From assembly GCA_002404995.1 (NCBI GenBank), contig DHKY01000004.1, positions 212,613 to 276,612 on the forward strand: 64,000 nucleotides of DNA, written 5' to 3'. The notes beneath the pieces are model-generated. The model worked only from the letters and a program-made list of their open reading frames with translations, had not been told where the DNA came from and searched no databases. Each line of letters begins with the position of its first letter. Position 1 is the stretch's first letter. This document shows, piece by piece, positions 36,242 through 44,089 of the stretch. The translations under genes were made by a program, and so were the position numbers. The DNA is from Caryophanales bacterium UBA4682. GTDB lineage: Bacteria; Bacillota_I; Bacilli_A; RFN20; CAG-288.

Positions 36242-36257
36242 ATTAGTGTATACTAAC
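36242..36257. promoter_or_regulatory. Operator at the HMA-gene promoter (DtxR-type dyad)
   Basis: A-TTAGT-GTAT-ACTAA-C, the same 5-4-5 dyad as the feo site. It contains the -10 TATACT (36249-36254) of the plus-strand promoter (weak -35 TTCTTG at 36226-36231), so binding would block transcription of the HMA gene and perhaps the regulator behind it. Confidence 0.7.
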
Positions 36258-36276
36258 GCAAAAGGAGATCTACCCA

Positions 36277-36549
36277 ATGACAAAAACAATATTATCGATT
36301 GACGGAAGGAAATGCTCAGAATGCGAGGCACATGTCAATCGTTTGCTTTTAGACCATATCAAGGAAGCAGTCGATGTCAAAAGCAGTGCAAGAAAGAACA
36401 CATCCGTCATTTGCTCAGACAATAAAATCAGCAACGAGCAAGCGGAAAGGGCGCTGAAAGGCTCCGGATACAAACTTCTGGAAGTCACATACGAGGAAGG
36501 AATCAAGGATTCATTGTCTTATCGCCTGAAGAAGAAGTTCCGTTCTTAA
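36277..36549 (+). CDS. HMA-domain metal-binding protein
   Basis: A 90-residue single heavy-metal-associated domain: TILSIDGMKCSECEAHVNRLLLDHI at the N-terminus has the CxxC metal site, and the Met of the near-invariant GMxCxxC motif is AGG (36307-36309). Such proteins carry Cu(I) or other soft metals to transporters. It follows AAAGGAG and sits in the iron locus under a DtxR-type operator, so its metal may not be copper. It precedes the DtxR-like gene by 47 bases, which has its own promoter. Confidence 0.85.
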   Translation: MTKTILSIDGRKCSECEAHVNRLLLDHIKEAVDVKSSARKNTSVICSDNKISNEQAERALKGSGYKLLEVTYEEGIKDSLSYRLKKKFRS

Positions 36550-36561
36550 AGTGTACATTGC

Positions 36562-36590
36562 TTGAATAACTTTTCCTTTCCCTTTATCAT
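36562..36590 (+). promoter_or_regulatory. Promoter of the DtxR-like gene, apparently leaderless
   Basis: TTGAAT (36562-36567), 17-base spacer, TATCAT (36585-36590). Only six bases separate the -10 from the ATG at 36597 and there is no Shine-Dalgarno, so the mRNA should start at or next to the ATG. Confidence 0.65.
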
Positions 36591-36596
36591 ATAGGT

Positions 36597-36974
36597 ATGA
36601 TTACAACAAACGAGTCAAAAGAAGATTATCTTGAACGAATACTAAGGCTTCAGGAAAGCGGAAATTCGAAAGTCCATGCAGTTGATATCGCCGAATCCAT
36701 GGGTTTTTCCAAGGCAAGTGTTTCGATTGCGCTGAAGAAGCTAGAAGAGAGCCACCTCGTCTCTGTCGGAGAGAAGCAGGTGCTTAGTCTTACCGAAGAA
36801 GGCAGGAAAATCGCAAAGAAGATCTATGAGCGTCATCAAATCATCGGAGGAATCTTCATCGCATTAGGCGTCCCAAAGGAAATCGCCTACGAGGATGCCT
36901 GCAAAGTAGAGCATGACCTCAGCGATGAAACCTTCCAGGCAAGGAAAAACTATTACCTTACCGAACTGAATTAG
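36597..36974 (+). CDS. DtxR/MntR-family metal-dependent transcriptional regulator
   Basis: A 125-residue repressor. Residues ~1-65 form the winged helix (DYLERILMLQES, VHAVDIAESMGFSKASVSIALKKLEE), and residues ~70-125 the metal/dimer domain with ERHQIIGGIFIALGVP and EDACKVEHDLSDE, which supplies Cys, Glu and His ligands. It lacks the SH3 domain of DtxR, as MntR does. Placed beside feo and two matching dyads, it is the likely regulator of those operators. Whether it senses Fe(II) or Mn(II) cannot be told. Confidence 0.9.
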   Translation: MITTNESKEDYLERILRLQESGNSKVHAVDIAESMGFSKASVSIALKKLEESHLVSVGEKQVLSLTEEGRKIAKKIYERHQIIGGIFIALGVPKEIAYEDACKVEHDLSDETFQARKNYYLTELN

Positions 36975-36982
36975 TGTCAAAA

Positions 36983-37023
36983 GAAAACGGCTCCATGAGG
37001 CTAAGCTTCTAGGAGTCGTTTTT
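36983..37023. terminator. Bidirectional terminator between the DtxR-like gene and trkH
   Basis: Stem GAAAACGGCTCC / GGAGTCGTTTTT with a 17-base AT-rich loop that itself can pair (GGCTAAGC...). Confidence 0.75.
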
Positions 37024-37044
37024 AGTTCTGGTTTGTAACGTCTA

Positions 37045-38931
37045 TTATTGTTTATCCGTAGTCTCTTCGTTTTGTTTTTCTCTGCAGACTTGTCCAGAGG
37101 AAACAGAGGAGAACTCGTCTTTCTTTTTCCTCTCTTCCTGCTCCTTCTTTGCAAATTCAAGGTTTTTCTTGCTATAGGAATTTTTTCTGTTCTTAAGAGA
37201 ACGTATCCTCTTTCCAAAGAGAGAAACATAAACGAATAGCTCAAGACGTCCAAGCAGCCTTCCGACCATCTCGATATAAAGAACAGCAATGCCAGAAGCT
37301 GTCCTAGAGCGGGAATAATTGATGATACCGGTAGAAAGACCGACACCGCCGATAGCAGAAGAAAAATCGAACAGACAGTCACTGAAAGTAAACGTATCGC
37401 CGGTCCTATCTCCTCTGATCCAATTGCATTGCTTTGCAATCAAGGCTATGAGTAAGGAGCCAAACAGTGTCACTATTGTATAGGAAGCGATATAAGTCCA
37501 GGCTTCGGATACTTCTTCCTCTGTAACTCGTGTCTTGACTCCATACTTATAGATTGTCTCAACTTGCTCCTCTCCGTTCTTTCTCTGAGAAGACTTGATT
37601 CGGAAGAGAATATCTCCAAGAGCCAGACCGATACGATGCTGTTTGATGGCTCCGGAGGTAGATCCATTCTGACCACCAGTCCTCCTAAGCATAGAAAGAA
37701 GGAAGATAACATAGGTAGGGAAGCGAATCCTCTGCCCGCTTGTGTATCCTTGGATTGCCGTAACCGGAGTCCTAGAAGCAAGAGACGTGAATCCATAGAA
37801 GCCAGAAGAAACGGAGGCAAAAGAAGTATTCCTGATAGCATGAGCCTGATAGCTATCGACGGCCTGGAAGCCGGTTCCAGTAAGTGCAGATACCCTCTCA
37901 AAAGTTCCATAGCGGAACCCAGCTGCGACATTCCCGCCAAAATACTGAGCAAATCCGGTAATAAGGAAAGGCCATACAAACAGAAGCACAAGGAAGAACA
38001 CGACATATTCAAAATGGCGTAGGACTTTGAGTCTTCGTTTAAAAATAGAGTAATGGATCCTGAAATTCGTGGCTCCTAAAAGCATCAGCACTTCCGTAAC
38101 GACTTCAATGGCAATGCCTCTCCATTGTCCGTTCAGCGAGACTTCAAGAGAGAGCGAATTGATACTGTTGGCTTTGGTCGAAAAGCCGCCTGTCGCTAAG
38201 GCGGTGATGGAATGACAGAGAGCATCGAAAGGCTTGACACCAAAAGAAATATAAAGAACCCTTCCGAATATCCTATAAGCAAGATAAATGGAAAAGATAA
38301 GACGTGCCGATTTCGCAAGGTTCGGAAGCAGCTTATCATTATGTCCTTCCAATTGATACAGATTCAAACCGGATGACTCCGAAAAGGCAGATGCAGCTGC
38401 TAAGACGAGTCCGATGCCACCGACAAACTGGGTCAATGCCCGATGAAAGAAAAGGCAGTGATGATAAACATCCGTAGTTCCGTCGGGTAAAGTATAGATT
38501 TCTTTGGAAAAATCAATAATCGTAAGACCAGCGGTAGTATAACCAGATGCTGATTCATAAAGAGATTGGTTAAAAGTATAGCCATAGAAAAGGTAAGGAA
38601 CCGCCGAAGCAAGAATGGCGAGAATCCAGATGCCAACCAACAAGCCAAGAGCCTGCAAAGAAGTCCTTTTTCCAGTCGGTTTCTTAAAAATGAAGAGAAC
38701 AAGCAGCCTGCCAAGTCCCAAAGAGGTTCCGCCAGGAATCAGGAAAGAAAGATAGTCTTTCCACTCGTTTGGGTAGAAGACAAGCCTGATCAGCGGAAGC
38801 AGAACAAAAAAACCAATCGTAATCAAAAAGATTCCGATATACCCAAGAACGAGCCGGGTTCCAGTAACCAGTTTCTTTTCCGGCTGCTGTTTCGGCTGCT
38901 CGAATTGGAAATAAAAGTCGTTGGTCTGCAT
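37045..38931 (-). CDS. trkH: TrkH/KtrB-type potassium uptake subunit
   Basis: Membrane channel subunit for K+ uptake. The 628-residue protein has four M1-P-M2 units; the third selectivity region reads RRTGGQNGSTSGAIKQHRIG and the last SAIGGVGLSTGIINYS. It ends its membrane part with IEMVGMLLGRLELFVYV, matching the family GRLE motif with Met as AGG and Arg as CGT. N-terminal ~40 residues and the charged C-terminal ~60 residues are cytosolic. The start lies 2 bases after the trkA stop, so the two regulators and the channel form one operon. Confidence 0.92.
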   Translation of the reverse strand: MQTNDFYFQFEQPKQQPEKKLVTGTRLVLGYIGIFLITIGFFVLLPLIRLVFYPNEWKDYLSFLIPGGTSLGLGRLLVLFIFKKPTGKRTSLQALGLLVGIWILAILASAVPYLFYGYTFNQSLYESASGYTTAGLTIIDFSKEIYTLPDGTTDVYHHCLFFHRALTQFVGGIGLVLAAASAFSESSGLNLYQLEGHNDKLLPNLAKSARLIFSIYLAYRIFGRVLYISFGVKPFDALCHSITALATGGFSTKANSINSLSLEVSLNGQWRGIAIEVVTEVLMLLGATNFRIHYSIFKRRLKVLRHFEYVVFFLVLLFVWPFLITGFAQYFGGNVAAGFRYGTFERVSALTGTGFQAVDSYQAHAIRNTSFASVSSGFYGFTSLASRTPVTAIQGYTSGQRIRFPTYVIFLLSMLRRTGGQNGSTSGAIKQHRIGLALGDILFRIKSSQRKNGEEQVETIYKYGVKTRVTEEEVSEAWTYIASYTIVTLFGSLLIALIAKQCNWIRGDRTGDTFTFSDCLFDFSSAIGGVGLSTGIINYSRSRTASGIAVLYIEMVGRLLGRLELFVYVSLFGKRIRSLKNRKNSYSKKNLEFAKKEQEERKKKDEFSSVSSGQVCREKQNEETTDKQ

Positions 38932-38933
38932 GT

Positions 38934-39590
38934 CTACCCCTTGATAAACTTAACGAGCTCCGCCTGATTCTCTGGAGCCGAAGCAATAATCAAAGTGTCT
39001 TCTGCCTGAATCCTAGTATCACCGCGAGGGATGATGACCGTCGGATCCCGGAAGATACAGGTAATATTTCCAGTCTTCGGAAGGCCAAGGTTCTTTAAGC
39101 TCATTCCGACACACCAAAAGCTTGGCTTAATACGAATCTCCGTAATAACCAACTTATCGTTTTCAAGAGAAGAGGTTCGGAACACGGACTCAATATCCGA
39201 TTCACCTTTGATTCGTTCTGTCAAAAGATAAGTAGAAGAAATCGGACTATCGATTCCCCTTTGGACAAAAAGCCGGACATGGTGAGGATTATGAACCGTA
39301 CAGATTGCTTTCTTAATTCCCAGAAGCTCTTTTGCAATCTTACAGCAGACAAAGTTATCCGCATCACTATGCCTTAGAGCAATGACTAAATCAAATCCAG
39401 TCACATCCGCAGTCTCAAAAGAATAGATCTTTGTCGGATCAGAAACAAGGACAGGAATATTCCAATGTTCGGAAATCCTATCCGCTACCTTTTTATCATC
39501 ATTCCTTACAACAATCTTATTTCCGGTTTTCGCGAAGGCAGAAAGGACGTAGTCGGCTTCGCTTCCTCCACCACAGATTACGATTTTCAT
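38934..39590 (-). CDS. trkA: TrkA-family K+ uptake regulator (RCK N + C domains)
   Basis: A 218-residue cytosolic ring subunit that gates TrkH. Residues 1-130 form an RCK-N Rossmann domain (MKIVICGGGSEADYVLSAF) and residues ~140-218 an RCK-C domain (PKTGNITCIFRDPTVIIPRGDTRIQAEDTLIIAS). The usual GxGxxG is GGGSEA. It starts right after the stop of the other TrkA-like gene. Confidence 0.9.
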   Translation of the reverse strand: MKIVICGGGSEADYVLSAFAKTGNKIVVRNDDKKVADRISEHWNIPVLVSDPTKIYSFETADVTGFDLVIALRHSDADNFVCCKIAKELLGIKKAICTVHNPHHVRLFVQRGIDSPISSTYLLTERIKGESDIESVFRTSSLENDKLVITEIRIKPSFWCVGMSLKNLGLPKTGNITCIFRDPTVIIPRGDTRIQAEDTLIIASAPENQAELVKFIKG

Positions 39591-40025
39591 TTAATCTTCG
39601 TCCTCCCTTCCTCGGATTGTCTTATAGGCCTGAATCGAAAGCCTTCCAGTCGAGATAATAGAAATACGATCGTCGCTCAGCAAAGAGGCTTTCCGTTCAT
39701 CACGAAGACGGACAATAATATAAGGAACATCATAAAGAGTAGCAATCCTAGAGGCAATCAGGACATTGACGTTATCTTCTCCAGTAGCAACCACGACTTC
39801 CTTTGCAGAGTCGATATGTGCTTTTTCAAGAGCCCTGTTATCTGTCGCGTCACCGATAAAAGTGTAGCCAGAGTAATCCGGATCGAGTTTCTTAAATGCG
39901 TTCGGATCCGTATCAATAATGGATGTATAGATTCCGTCTACGGAAGACATGGATGCAATCGATGCACCAAGACGGGAAGAACCGATGACAAGTATCCTGT
40001 TTCGATCTTTGAACTGTTTCTTCAT
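39591..40025 (-). CDS. TrkA-family protein, RCK-N domain only
   Basis: A 144-residue single RCK-N Rossmann domain: NRILVIGSSRLGASIASMSS at the N-terminus, SIIDTDPNAFKKL, GDATDNRALEKAHI and EVVVATGEDNVNVLIASRIA. It lacks an RCK-C domain. Adjacent to a full-length TrkA, it suggests a hetero-assembly in which two different nucleotide-binding subunits gate one TrkH. Confidence 0.88.
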   Translation of the reverse strand: MKKQFKDRNRILVIGSSRLGASIASMSSVDGIYTSIIDTDPNAFKKLDPDYSGYTFIGDATDNRALEKAHIDSAKEVVVATGEDNVNVLIASRIATLYDVPYIIVRLRDERKASLLSDDRISIISTGRLSIQAYKTIRGREDED

Positions 40026-40074
40026 TTCTGTTCGCCTCTATATGACATTCAACATTTTAACAGATAATATACAA

Positions 40075-40115
40075 CAAAGAAAAAGAAGAGGCAATCAACG
40101 CTGGTTGATTGCCTT
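40075..40115 (-). terminator. Terminator overlapping the end of smpB
   Basis: Stem GGCAATCAAC / GTTGATTGCC (40092-40115) with a 4-base loop on the minus strand, then TCTTCTTTTTC. Its left arm is coding: the last codons of smpB and the stop lie inside the hairpin. Confidence 0.7.
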
Positions 40116-40568
40116 CCTCCTTCGAGAAGCATGGATTTTATCTTCTCTTTCTTTGATTACTTCACGCTTATCGTAGTTTTTCTTTCCCTTGGCAAGAGCA
40201 ATCTGAACCTTGCAGATTCCTTTTTTGATGTAGACACGGACCGGAACTAACGTATAGCCTTCCCGTTCGACATTCTGCCGGAAGGCAAGGATCTGCTTCT
40301 TATGAAGCAGAAGCTTACGGGTTCTCGTCGGCTCATGAGAGAAAAGCGAATTATTGGACTGCAAGATTGGAATATTCCTATTCAAAAGATAGACCTCACC
40401 ACCTTTGATGATGACATAGCTGTCATCCAAAGAACAATGCCCTGCACGAAGAGCTTTGATCTCAGAGCCTTTCAACTCGATTCCGCATTCAGTGAATTCA
40501 GAAAGGAAATAGTTGAAATAAGCTTTTTTGTTAGTGCAAAGAAGAATCTCGCCGTCTAAATCTGCCAT
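40095..40568 (-). CDS. smpB: SsrA-binding protein SmpB
   Basis: Partner of tmRNA in ribosome rescue. The 157-residue beta-barrel protein has FTECGIELKGSEIKALRAGHCSLDDSY, VYLLNMNIPIL (family HNMHI with AGG Met), RKLLLHKKQI, GYTLVPVRVYIKKG and the C-terminal LAKGKKNYDKRE followed by the basic tail. It lies 6 bases after rnr. Confidence 0.95.
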   Translation of the reverse strand: MADLDGEILLCTNKKAYFNYFLSEFTECGIELKGSEIKALRAGHCSLDDSYVIIKGGEVYLLNRNIPILQSNNSLFSHEPTRTRKLLLHKKQILAFRQNVEREGYTLVPVRVYIKKGICKVQIALAKGKKNYDKREVIKEREDKIHASRRRKAINQR

Positions 40569-40574
40569 AAGAAA

Positions 40575-43535
40575 CTATTCACCCCGGCGTTTCTTGCCAT
40601 ACCCAGCACGGGCAAAACCTTTCTTGCCATAGCTCGGAGTCGGTTTGTCATGGCCAAAGCCACCCTTACGGTCTCCGCGGAAGGACTTGCCACCGCGGGA
40701 AGAGAATCCGCGTCCGGAATCTTTGCCACCACGGGAGAAGCCATGATCAGAAGCTCCAGCATAACCGCTGAAAGACGCATGACGTGTCTTAGATGCATAA
40801 CTGGAATCACCGCCACGGCGTTCTTTTCTGCCTTCATCGGAGAAACGTCCGCGATTGGGGCGTCCAGAGCCAAAGCCGCCACGATCAGAATGATGATCAT
40901 GTCCGAAGGACCGGCCTTCACCACGGCCGCCGCGGGAGAAACCATGTCCGGAATGTCCGCCAAAGCCACCACGGCCGCCAGAACGGCCTTCACGACGCTG
41001 ACGAGGGGCGGCAAACCGCTTCAGAAGCTTATATTCGTCTTCATCGATATCCATGACAGCTAAGACAGAGACGACCTTTGCCTCATCGCCTGGATACTTG
41101 GCTTCGACAGCACGAATGACATCGACTTCTTTCCATTGTTCCGGAGTCGGACGGAAATCATCCTCTTCTTCCGCATGAGCAGCATTTGCACGCTGGATTT
41201 TCTCATTGGTACCATCCAACTGGTCCAGGGCATCAGAGAGGTTTTCCTCTTCTGCACTCTGGTTTTCTTTCTTTTCTTCGTTTTCGTTCATGTTACTGTT
41301 ATCTTTCTTTTCGTCCTTGGAATAATCATCAAAGAAGAATTCACCAGGACGGGCAAACCTTCCGTAATCGTCGTCATCATGGACAAGATGCAAGCCATTG
41401 AGGGCAACATCCTTACGCTGATAGATATCCCTGTCCTTGCAGAACTTGTCATAGAAGACAGGGGTCGCAAGACCGATATCGACACGGTCCGGATCCGAAT
41501 ATAGGACCGTCACATCAATCGGAGTTCCTAAAGTGAAGGAGATATCCGTATCCCGGCCAAAGACACCATAAGAATCCGGCCTATAACGGAAGAAATCCCC
41601 GTTCCTGCAATGATAAGGAAGGAAGCCCTCGATACCATTATCCCTTTCGATGAACATACCACGAGTCACCATTCCGGAAACAATGCCATGATAGGTTTCG
41701 CCGATATGGTTCCTCCTATACTTGGCGCCTTCCAGATCATCACAATCCCGTTCAATCCTATCTGCCCGGACCTCACAGTCAGAAAGATAGTCACCTTCGT
41801 TCCTAAGACGGTTTGTCAGTTCTTCCTTGTCAAAAGGCTTGCCATCAAGGAGGTAGTCTTTGATTTCGCGATGAATGATATCATCCGGATAACGACGGAT
41901 TGGGGAAGTGAAGTGGCAATAAGTAGCTTCGGCTAAACCAAAGTGACCCTTGTCTTCCGGAGAATATCTCGCTTTTGCCATCGAACGAAGAACCATGTAA
42001 TTAGCAGCCTTCTTCCTTCCTGGATCTTTAATAGAATTAAGATAATCTGTTAAGCTCTTTCCAGAAATATCCTCGTCGCTCTTAGGGAATTCGGCATAGA
42101 GTTTCTGACGTTTTAGGAACTGACGGAGATTCGATAGCTTATCTTTCGGAGGGAACTCATGAATACGATAGAGAACCGGAACTCCTTTTTCCTTAAGAAG
42201 CTTAGCAACTGCTACATTAGCGATAATCCTGAGGTCTTCAATCCTCAATTCGCTTTCTCCGCTTTCATGCTTCTTGACATCAATCGGGTTTCCGTTTTCA
42301 TCCAAAGTGAACTTCAGTTCAGTGGATTCAAGTTCCCTAGCACCATTAAGCCTGCGGCGTTTGCGAATCTTAAGAGCAGCTTCATGGAGAATATTAAGCG
42401 TCTCTCCGATTTCCTTGGAGAAGCCAACGTCTTCACCTTTGAAGAAGGCGTTGACCTTATTGTAGGTAAGGCGTCCATGGCTCTTGATGACGCCACGGTT
42501 CACTTTTGATGAGAAGACGTTTCCGTTCGCATCAACCCTCCTTGTAACAGAGAGAACCAAACGTTCTTCATTGGGATTCAGAGAGCAGATTCCTGTCGAT
42601 AATTCAAACGGAAGCCTGGGAACAACACGATCCGCAACATAGATGGAAGTGCCTCTCTCATAAGCTTCCTCATCGAGAGGATGGTTCTTTTTCCTGTAAT
42701 GAGTGACATCCGCAATATGAACTGTTATTTCGTATCCGTTGAGGACTCGTTTTCCAAAAACAGCATCATCGAAATCATGGGAATCATCGCCATCAATCGT
42801 AACCACGCAGTCCTTGGTGAAATCAACGCGTCCCTCTTTTTCTTCCGGAGCGATTTTCTGTTCGACAGATTTGGCTTCTTCCGTAACCTTAGCAGGGAAA
42901 GAAAGAGGGGCATCGTGATCGGCAATAATCCTAGAAATATCGCTTCCAACATCATCCGAACGGACCAAAATAGATTCCGCCGTGGTCTTGATGACATTTC
43001 CGCTGATTTCCGTGATACGGCAGTTAAGCAAATCACCAGGCCGAACCGCTTTATCAATATTGTTCTCAAACTCTGTAACAAGGACAGTCTTACCACAGTT
43101 GTTCAGATAGTCAATATGAATCTGTCCTCTACCATCTGCAGTGGAAGCATAGGTTCCCTTGAGATGGTCCGTGCTCTCTAAATAATCAACAGCATGGAAG
43201 ACACCCTTCTGGAATTCCTGAAGATAAACTAAATCTCCTATGAGAAGCTGATCAGCTTCCTTACCGGAAAGGCGGTATTCTTTACTATCCGGAATGGATT
43301 TCAGAATAACGAAGTTCCGATTTTTCCTTGTTACTTTAGCAAGAACCCTTTTCTGTTCCCGCAAGATAAAATATCCATCATCGTCTTCGGCAATAATGCC
43401 ATGCTCAATCCTATGATTTAATAATTCTTTGACTTGTTCTTTGTCATGGGCAGAGAAAGCCTCCCTCTGCTCGTCAATGCTTTTCTCACTCCGAACAGTT
43501 CCATGGAGCAAGCGGATAATTTCGTTTTCTGTCAT
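40575..43535 (-). CDS. rnr: Ribonuclease R with long Gly/Arg-rich tail
   Basis: 3'-5' exoribonuclease of the RNB family that degrades structured RNA, often with SmpB-tmRNA. Residues ~1-240 hold winged-helix and cold-shock domains. The RNB core has TIDGDDSHDFDDAVF (metal Asp cluster), GTSIYVADRVVPRLP, FTSPIRRYPDDIIHR and HIGETYHGIVSGM, then an S1 domain. The last ~190 residues are unusual: an acidic/Gln-rich linker followed by ~150 residues of Gly, Arg, Ser, His and Phe with RGG and SGGRGGFGG patches. Arg there is written with CGN in the stretches I read. The ATG at 43535 is preferred over a TTG 18 bases upstream. Confidence 0.94.
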   Translation of the reverse strand: MTENEIIRLLHGTVRSEKSIDEQREAFSAHDKEQVKELLNHRIEHGIIAEDDDGYFILREQKRVLAKVTRKNRNFVILKSIPDSKEYRLSGKEADQLLIGDLVYLQEFQKGVFHAVDYLESTDHLKGTYASTADGRGQIHIDYLNNCGKTVLVTEFENNIDKAVRPGDLLNCRITEISGNVIKTTAESILVRSDDVGSDISRIIADHDAPLSFPAKVTEEAKSVEQKIAPEEKEGRVDFTKDCVVTIDGDDSHDFDDAVFGKRVLNGYEITVHIADVTHYRKKNHPLDEEAYERGTSIYVADRVVPRLPFELSTGICSLNPNEERLVLSVTRRVDANGNVFSSKVNRGVIKSHGRLTYNKVNAFFKGEDVGFSKEIGETLNILHEAALKIRKRRRLNGARELESTELKFTLDENGNPIDVKKHESGESELRIEDLRIIANVAVAKLLKEKGVPVLYRIHEFPPKDKLSNLRQFLKRQKLYAEFPKSDEDISGKSLTDYLNSIKDPGRKKAANYMVLRSMAKARYSPEDKGHFGLAEATYCHFTSPIRRYPDDIIHREIKDYLLDGKPFDKEELTNRLRNEGDYLSDCEVRADRIERDCDDLEGAKYRRNHIGETYHGIVSGMVTRGMFIERDNGIEGFLPYHCRNGDFFRYRPDSYGVFGRDTDISFTLGTPIDVTVLYSDPDRVDIGLATPVFYDKFCKDRDIYQRKDVALNGLHLVHDDDDYGRFARPGEFFFDDYSKDEKKDNSNMNENEEKKENQSAEEENLSDALDQLDGTNEKIQRANAAHAEEEDDFRPTPEQWKEVDVIRAVEAKYPGDEAKVVSVLAVMDIDEDEYKLLKRFAAPRQRREGRSGGRGGFGGHSGHGFSRGGRGEGRSFGHDHHSDRGGFGSGRPNRGRFSDEGRKERRGGDSSYASKTRHASFSGYAGASDHGFSRGGKDSGRGFSSRGGKSFRGDRKGGFGHDKPTPSYGKKGFARAGYGKKRRGE

Positions 43536-43560
43536 TTCTCGTTTCTCTTTCAAAAATAAA

Positions 43561-43582
43561 CGGGGACTTCCTAAGCCCCCGC
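43561..43582 (-). terminator. Terminator-like hairpin between secG and rnr
   Basis: Minus strand GCGGGGGC / GTCCCCG-type stem followed by TTTATTTTTG. It could partly uncouple rnr-smpB from secG. Confidence 0.6.
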
Positions 43583-43600
43583 AATCGACTTAATCTTAGT

Positions 43601-43831
43601 TTATAGATAATTGGCAAGCAGCGCCGTGATAAAGAAAGCAACAACGAAGACGGCGGTGATTATTGTCCTGATTTTGTCGGCTCCACGCTCTTTGGTACGG
43701 GTGAAGATATTCATCTTGTTACCGCCCATAACAGCGGAAGAAGCACCTTGGCTCTTTCCAGACTGAAGAAGGATAATGCCAATCAGGATAAAGGATAAGA
43801 CAACCAATACTATCTGTGCAGGTGTGTTCAT
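43601..43831 (-). CDS. secG: Preprotein translocase subunit SecG
   Basis: A 76-residue protein with two membrane helices (IVLVVLSFILIGIILLQSG and IITAVFVVAFFITALLANYL) joined by the SecG loop GASSAVMGGNKMNIFTRTKERGADK. The ATG at 43831 follows GAGGAATAG; the longer frame upstream lacks SecG similarity. The order secG-rnr-smpB is the classical Firmicutes one. Confidence 0.93.
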   Translation of the reverse strand: MNTPAQIVLVVLSFILIGIILLQSGKSQGASSAVMGGNKMNIFTRTKERGADKIRTIITAVFVVAFFITALLANYL

Positions 43832-44036
43832 TCTATTCCTCACTAAATCTTTAATCTTTATAAGTATACTCAAAACCATAACCTCTATCAATGTTTATCT
43901 TATTTCTGTATCCGTTTTCTCAAGTGAAAATAAAAATTATCAGTTCGCATGGACTAAGCTTCTATGGCAAAATGTTTTCATTAACGTGCCTAAAACAGCA
44001 GCAAAAAAACAAAGCAGGTCCAAAAGGTATATTCAG

Positions 44037-44065
44037 TTGACATGTAAGCGCTTTTCTTATAGAAT
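44037..44065 (+). promoter_or_regulatory. Promoter of the second secreted-protein/permease module
   Basis: TTGACA (44037-44042), 17-base spacer, TAGAAT (44060-44065). The spacer contains TGTAAGCGCTTTTC, matching 12 of 14 bases of the CcpA cre consensus around a perfect AAGCGCTT core. Confidence 0.7.
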
Positions 44066-44089
44066 ATGTAAAAAATGGAGGGATGAGGT

